Notes under the pieces: generated by a model
Told to the model about the DNA's origin: nothing
What the model saw: only the letters and a program-made list of their open reading frames with translations
Database searches by the model: none
Position numbers and translations under genes: made by a program
Source: Dromaius novaehollandiae
Lineage: Eukaryota; Chordata; Aves; Casuariiformes; Dromaiidae
Assembly: GCF_036370855.1 (NCBI RefSeq)
Contig: NC_088100.1
Location: 34,856,563-34,920,562, forward strand
Length of the DNA stretch: 64,000 nt
Direction: 5' to 3'
Shown here: one piece after another, positions 60,176-64,000 of the stretch
How the letters are laid out: every line of letters begins with the position of its first letter
Position numbering within the stretch: the first letter of the stretch is position 1

Positions 60176-60425
60176 TGGACACTAATTGGAACATGCAAAA
60201 TTCCACTTAGAAACAGCAAAAACCTCCTTCACTTTGAGGGTGCTCAAATACTGGAACAGCTTGCCCAGAGAGGCGGTGGAGTCTCCATCATTGGAGATTT
60301 TCAAAACTCAAGTGGATGGAATCCAGAGCAACCTGCTGCAGGTGACCCTGCTGTGAGCAGGGGGGTTGGACCAGATGATCTCCAACGGTCTCTTCCAACC
60401 TCAACCATTCTGTGATTCTGTCTCT

Positions 60426-60717
60426 TAGGAGAAGGATTCATGAGCCTCAAGTTCCAAGCTCATTGCCACCAGCTTTCTCATTTTGGTATGAACATACTAA
60501 GAACTGTGCAAAAAGAAATTGTAATTTTATACTTGATTAAATCAACCTTTTAAACTGGCTTTTGCTTTCTTTTTGCTCTTAAAAATGAGGCACACAATAG
60601 TTCAAAGAGGTAATATTAAAGTCTAATTTTAGCCCTCCAAAAGGTACGTATAAGCTCTGACACAATCAGTCAGCTCCAATGAGACTTGTTTCTGATGTCA
60701 TGCACTGCGTCAACTAA
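60426..60717. other. Unassigned DNA
   Basis: Nothing is recognised after the CR1 3' end. Confidence 0.4.
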
Positions 60718-60756
60718 TTTGTGGATTTTTTGTTAGAAAAAAAACAAATCCACAAA
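60718..60756. repeat. Perfect 11-bp inverted repeat (hairpin)
   Basis: tttgtggattt at 60718-60728 pairs exactly with aaatccacaaa at 60746-60756. The loop is 17 bases, AT-rich with an A8 run. It could be a chance palindrome or the core of a small non-autonomous element. Confidence 0.85.
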
Positions 60757-62540
60757 GTATCACTTCACATCAGGGTGATTCTGAGCTTCAAGTGAATGTG
60801 TATCAGAACATTCCATTCTGACGGCTCTGAGGAAATTTATTATCCCCCAAATTCCTTTCTTTTGAGTATATAAGTAAAATCTCATTCCATAACTCAGCTA
60901 CTCCACGGTACTCATATTCAGTAGGAAATGCAGTGTATTTCATCATGTCACATGAAATTTTCTTTCCCTCTCTGTTTAATAAGCTATCCTAACTCAGAAC
61001 ACAGCAACCATTTAGAGGTTTCCTGTATCACTGATATTAAATTGGTTTTCAGCAACAACTAGTAAGTCAGGTTTCTTTCAGAAGATTCTTTAAAAAGTTT
61101 TCTAAAGACGGTGTTTTATTCTGTTGAGCAAAAGTGTAGCAGAAGCTAAAAGCCAGAAGGTAAAGCCAGAACAACCAGACAAATGGTAGCATGCTATTTT
61201 TGACTGGAGGGGGTTATTTAAATCGAAAACAAGTTTCTCAGGTGGCAGCAAAGATTCCCCGTCTTGAATAGTTATACATCAGGACCGAGTGGCTTTCTGG
61301 GATAAGTTGTGGATATAATGAAGTAATCTATAGGAACATAAATTAGCAATTTAATGTGCTGGAGGGGTTCTTTCTTATACACATTTGCCTTTGGGCTCAT
61401 ACTTGTGGTATAATCTCAAGAATGAAGCTTTTTTTCTCCTGGTGAAGGACATGCACCAGGGTGCCAACCAGATCACCCTAATTGCAATGTGGACACAAGA
61501 TCCTCCAGCAGTTAACTCTTTATGCACAATGACCTAAGACTGGTATCTGGCATTAATTGCATTACCAGAAAAGACATTTGTGGACATGTGGTCCAGGAAC
61601 CATGACAGATCACAACAAATCAAATCCTCTTCATTCTCTCTTCATGATTTAGATGAACTTAGTGGGTAAAATGTTATAACCTATAGGTCATGGAACAGAG
61701 GCCACTTGGATTCTCTGTGTTATGTTCTGTGATAGCCCTCACAGCCAGGTTTCCTGAAGGGATACGACATTTTCTTGTTTTCCTTTGACAATTAATATCT
61801 TTGTGATGATTCAGAGTGTCATGCAAGTCTTTTTATTCATTTCTCATTGAGTCTTTTAGCAATTTCTGTACATCAGCAGGAATAGATGGTGTTATGTCAT
61901 CAGTAAGTTGCGGCTCTACTACTTGTTGTATTCAATTTGGTAAATATGACTCCCTGAGTCATCAGCAACAACTCAGGATTTACCCTGCTTCTTGTGAGAT
62001 TAGATGGCTTTTCTTGCACTATCACAGCAGCATTATTTTCATCTTATGGGTTATTATAAACAGCTCCCTCTAAGTCACCTCATTACTGTCCATTATTTGC
62101 AAGCAGACTTTCTGAAGCCTTTCAAGCTCATCTTCTCTAGTAAGAGTCTATCTGATTATGAATTTAAAAGTTTTTGTTTCCTTGCCTGAATTTCAATCAT
62201 TCCTCCACAAGCAAAGTTAACAAAGCACTTTCAACAAATCTTTCTCCTGTGGCAGCAGAAAATGATTTAACACACTTATTTGAAACAGATTATGCAAAAC
62301 AGATCTTTTTGTACACACTTCCTTTTGCTTCTCCGTGGTATTACAGCATGTCACTTCTCTTAATCATCTTCAGTCTTCCTGGAAAGACTCTTTGGACAAC
62401 CTAGTTACTGAATATATTTGTGACTGGAATATGGAAAAGCATGTCACCTTTTCCAAGAATCTCACTAATTTGGGCTTATTCTGAAGTAATGTTATTTTTC
62501 TTAGTCTCTACTTTGTCATTTACTCAGAAGAATACACTTG
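60757..62540. other. Unassigned AT-rich stretch
   Basis: No feature is recognised. Short frames at 61816-62404 have no domains. Confidence 0.45.
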
Positions 62541-62927
62541 TCAGTTAATTTTCACTATGCTATTCACCCAATATGTTGGTTCCAGCCTTGCTAGAACAGT
62601 ATCTTTCTTTTTTATTTTCTTGCAATAGGTTAAACATTCTTTAACATGCTCCTCCTGCTGATCCAGAGCCATAGTACAAGTTGTGGCATTATTTACATCT
62701 GCTAACATATCTGTTATTTTCCTGTGGAACACTTCTGGTCCATTTGAGATGCCATAGGAAATATTATTGCCCAATGTACTTATTGGCAGTAAAAATATAT
62801 ATGACAAAATCCACTCAGTGATTGCAAAAGACAGAAGGCCAGATTCTGGCATCACCTGAACAAAAGGTAATGAGCTCAGGCACATAATGAAGCACAGTAT
62901 TCTCTCTAGGGGGTGGAAAAAGTTCAT
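62541..62927 (-). CDS. Unassigned 128-codon ORF, probably not a gene
   Basis: Starts with ATG (62927-62925) and ends in TGA (62541). Residues ~8-22 and ~30-50 are hydrophobic (LERILCFIMCLSSLPFV; FAITEWILSYIFLLPI). Then come two N-glycosylation sequons (NNIS, NNAT) and a lysine/cysteine-rich tail. I recognise no family. An open frame of this length is not unexpected by chance in 64 kb, and there is no promoter, intron or neighbour support. Confidence 0.12.
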   Translation of the reverse strand: MNFFHPLERILCFIMCLSSLPFVQVMPESGLLSFAITEWILSYIFLLPISTLGNNISYGISNGPEVFHRKITDMLADVNNATTCTMALDQQEEHVKECLTYCKKIKKKDTVLARLEPTYWVNSIVKIN

Positions 62928-64000
62928 GACTACATCAGTCCCTGGCTGATAAATTGAGGTACAAGCTTCCCCCTTGTCCCTTAAGAAGCATTATGATATG
63001 CGAAATGTGGCAAAGGCACATAAGTGCAACTGCACAACTACAGATATTGCCCAGCAAGAGCTGAATGAGTCTCACAAGCGGTTTGATGTATGTTTGGATA
63101 GAAGAGCAGTCAGCAAGTGCAACAGACATGTAATATATCTATTGAAGAAAATGTAGAAGAAGTGGGTAAGGAATTTGCATGAGATGGAGAGTTCTAAGAC
63201 CGTATATAGCATTGACAACAGCAAGACCTGCTGTGTCATCAGCATATTTTGAAAACCAGGCCACTTACCTTAGTATCAAAGTCAGAATATAAGTCTGAAC
63301 CTCTGTCACTTAAAATCTCCTCCCTATGCTGCAACGTGTACGTTAATATTGTTTGTTCTCCTGCAGTTTCTAGTGTGTTCATTATTAAAACCAGATCCTC
63401 ATCTACTGAAAATGGTGCAAACTGAAGGACTGCAGCTTTATTAAATTACAGCAAATAAGAATCTGGCCAATAGAATTAAAGCAGAATAAAGCAGTACCAC
63501 ATTTTTCCCATTCACATCCCTGACAGTACATAACTTTCCTTTCCTGGCTTTTTTTTTTTCCCTCCTCTCTCTCTTTTTTTATCCCCCTCAAAACAGAACA
63601 ACTTTTACCATTCTCCTTCTAGTTCACTAGTGCTCTTTGTTAATTATGTCATGCAAAGGATATGGCTTCACTGCTGAGCTTGTCAGTGACTGGCATCTTC
63701 CTTAATGCATGGGACAACCATACCTGTCCTCACCGGTATTGTCCTCTCTCAGATGCACTAATAGGATTTCTGGGGACATTTCATATGGCAATATGCTGAA
63801 CCATAGTGAGCCGTGAAAGGAATTGGTCTGTTCTGGAAATACTAGAAAATTTTGGAGACCCTTAGCATTTGCTCAATTTAATGCATCCGCATTAATGGGG
63901 AATATTACCAGCCTCACCAAACCAGCAACGCTCAGCTGGGCCATTGAGCCTGGTCTGAGGGATAGTTCGACTGACAGATTTGTTTGTGTAGCAGAAGCAA
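62928..64000. other. Unassigned DNA to window end
   Basis: No feature is recognised. A pyrimidine-rich patch lies at 63549-63588. Confidence 0.45.

Larger units (their letters stand above)
56795..60425 (+). mobile_element. Long, 3'-complete CR1 LINE
   Basis: About 3.6 kb in plus orientation: end of ORF1 with its esterase domain (about 56940-57411), a short spacer, ORF2 endonuclease (about 57660-58160), linker, reverse transcriptase (about 58860-60200) and a 3'UTR ending ccaacctcaaccattctgtgattctg at 60420. Most CR1 copies in birds are far shorter, so the length is notable. The 5' end is truncated inside ORF1. Premature stops (one at 57749-57751 in the endonuclease), frameshifts and lost RT aspartates show that it is dead. 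It carries the same ORF2 variant ([11 protein letters not shown]) as the copy at 7633-9420, so both belong to the same or sister subfamilies. Confidence 0.95.

Noticed and set aside
59656..60219. 187-codon open frame on the minus strand
   Set aside because: It is the antisense shadow of the CR1 ORF2 C-terminus on the plus strand, which has the recognisable domain blocks.
1..64000. CRISPR arrays, bacterial operons, phage or defence systems
   Set aside because: No spaced direct repeats, no ribosome-binding-site-led gene runs and no relevant protein families. The sequence is vertebrate-type with LINEs.

Overview
This window looks like nuclear DNA of a bird (or a close sauropsid relative): AT-rich, mostly non-coding, with no bacterial-style gene packing, no rRNA and no CRISPR. 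The strongest evidence is a set of CR1 non-LTR retrotransposons. The two youngest end in the avian ATTCTGTG-type 3' repeat, and there are also much older CR1 relics, two MIR/CORE-SINE-like fragments and a tRNA-like SINE relic of kinds shared across amniotes. I found no convincing host gene exon, so the window reads as intergenic or deep intronic sequence. The species cannot be named from what is visible.

Layout. 0-7.3 kb: an old CR1 3' fragment on the minus strand (about 505-1085), a possible RT relic (about 1086-1200), two small CpG-rich islands (2750-2960 and 5541-5775), a CR1 3' tip (3736-3848) and a MIR-like fragment (6716-6830). 7.3-9.9 kb: an old plus-strand CR1 split by a younger minus-strand CR1, with a direct repeat of about 50 bp at the two junctions. 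9.9-19.1 kb: about 9 kb with no recognisable element. 19.1-20.1 kb: an old CR1 RT fragment followed by a GC-richer unclassified block. 20-45 kb: mostly unrecognised DNA with scattered CR1 tips, homopolymers, a C-rich telomere-like tract with G-quadruplex potential on the minus strand (28970-29002) and a GC-richer block near 40 kb. 45-54 kb: an exon-like signal-peptide mini-ORF (45807), homopolymers and a tRNA-like SINE relic (53396-53470). 54.9-60.4 kb: an old CR1 (54950-56165) and then a long, 3'-complete CR1 copy (about 56795-60425) carrying remnants of the ORF1 esterase, endonuclease and reverse transcriptase. 60.4-64 kb: unrecognised DNA with a short hairpin and one unassigned 128-codon ORF.

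The only recognisable protein-coding content is decayed CR1 ORF1/ORF2. All copies carry stops, frameshifts or lost catalytic residues, so none should be autonomous. I did not find a new biological system. The most instructive feature is the nested CR1 with its long target duplication and junction filler. The exon-like mini-ORF at 45.8 kb and the tRNA-like relic at 53.4 kb are the best small leads.
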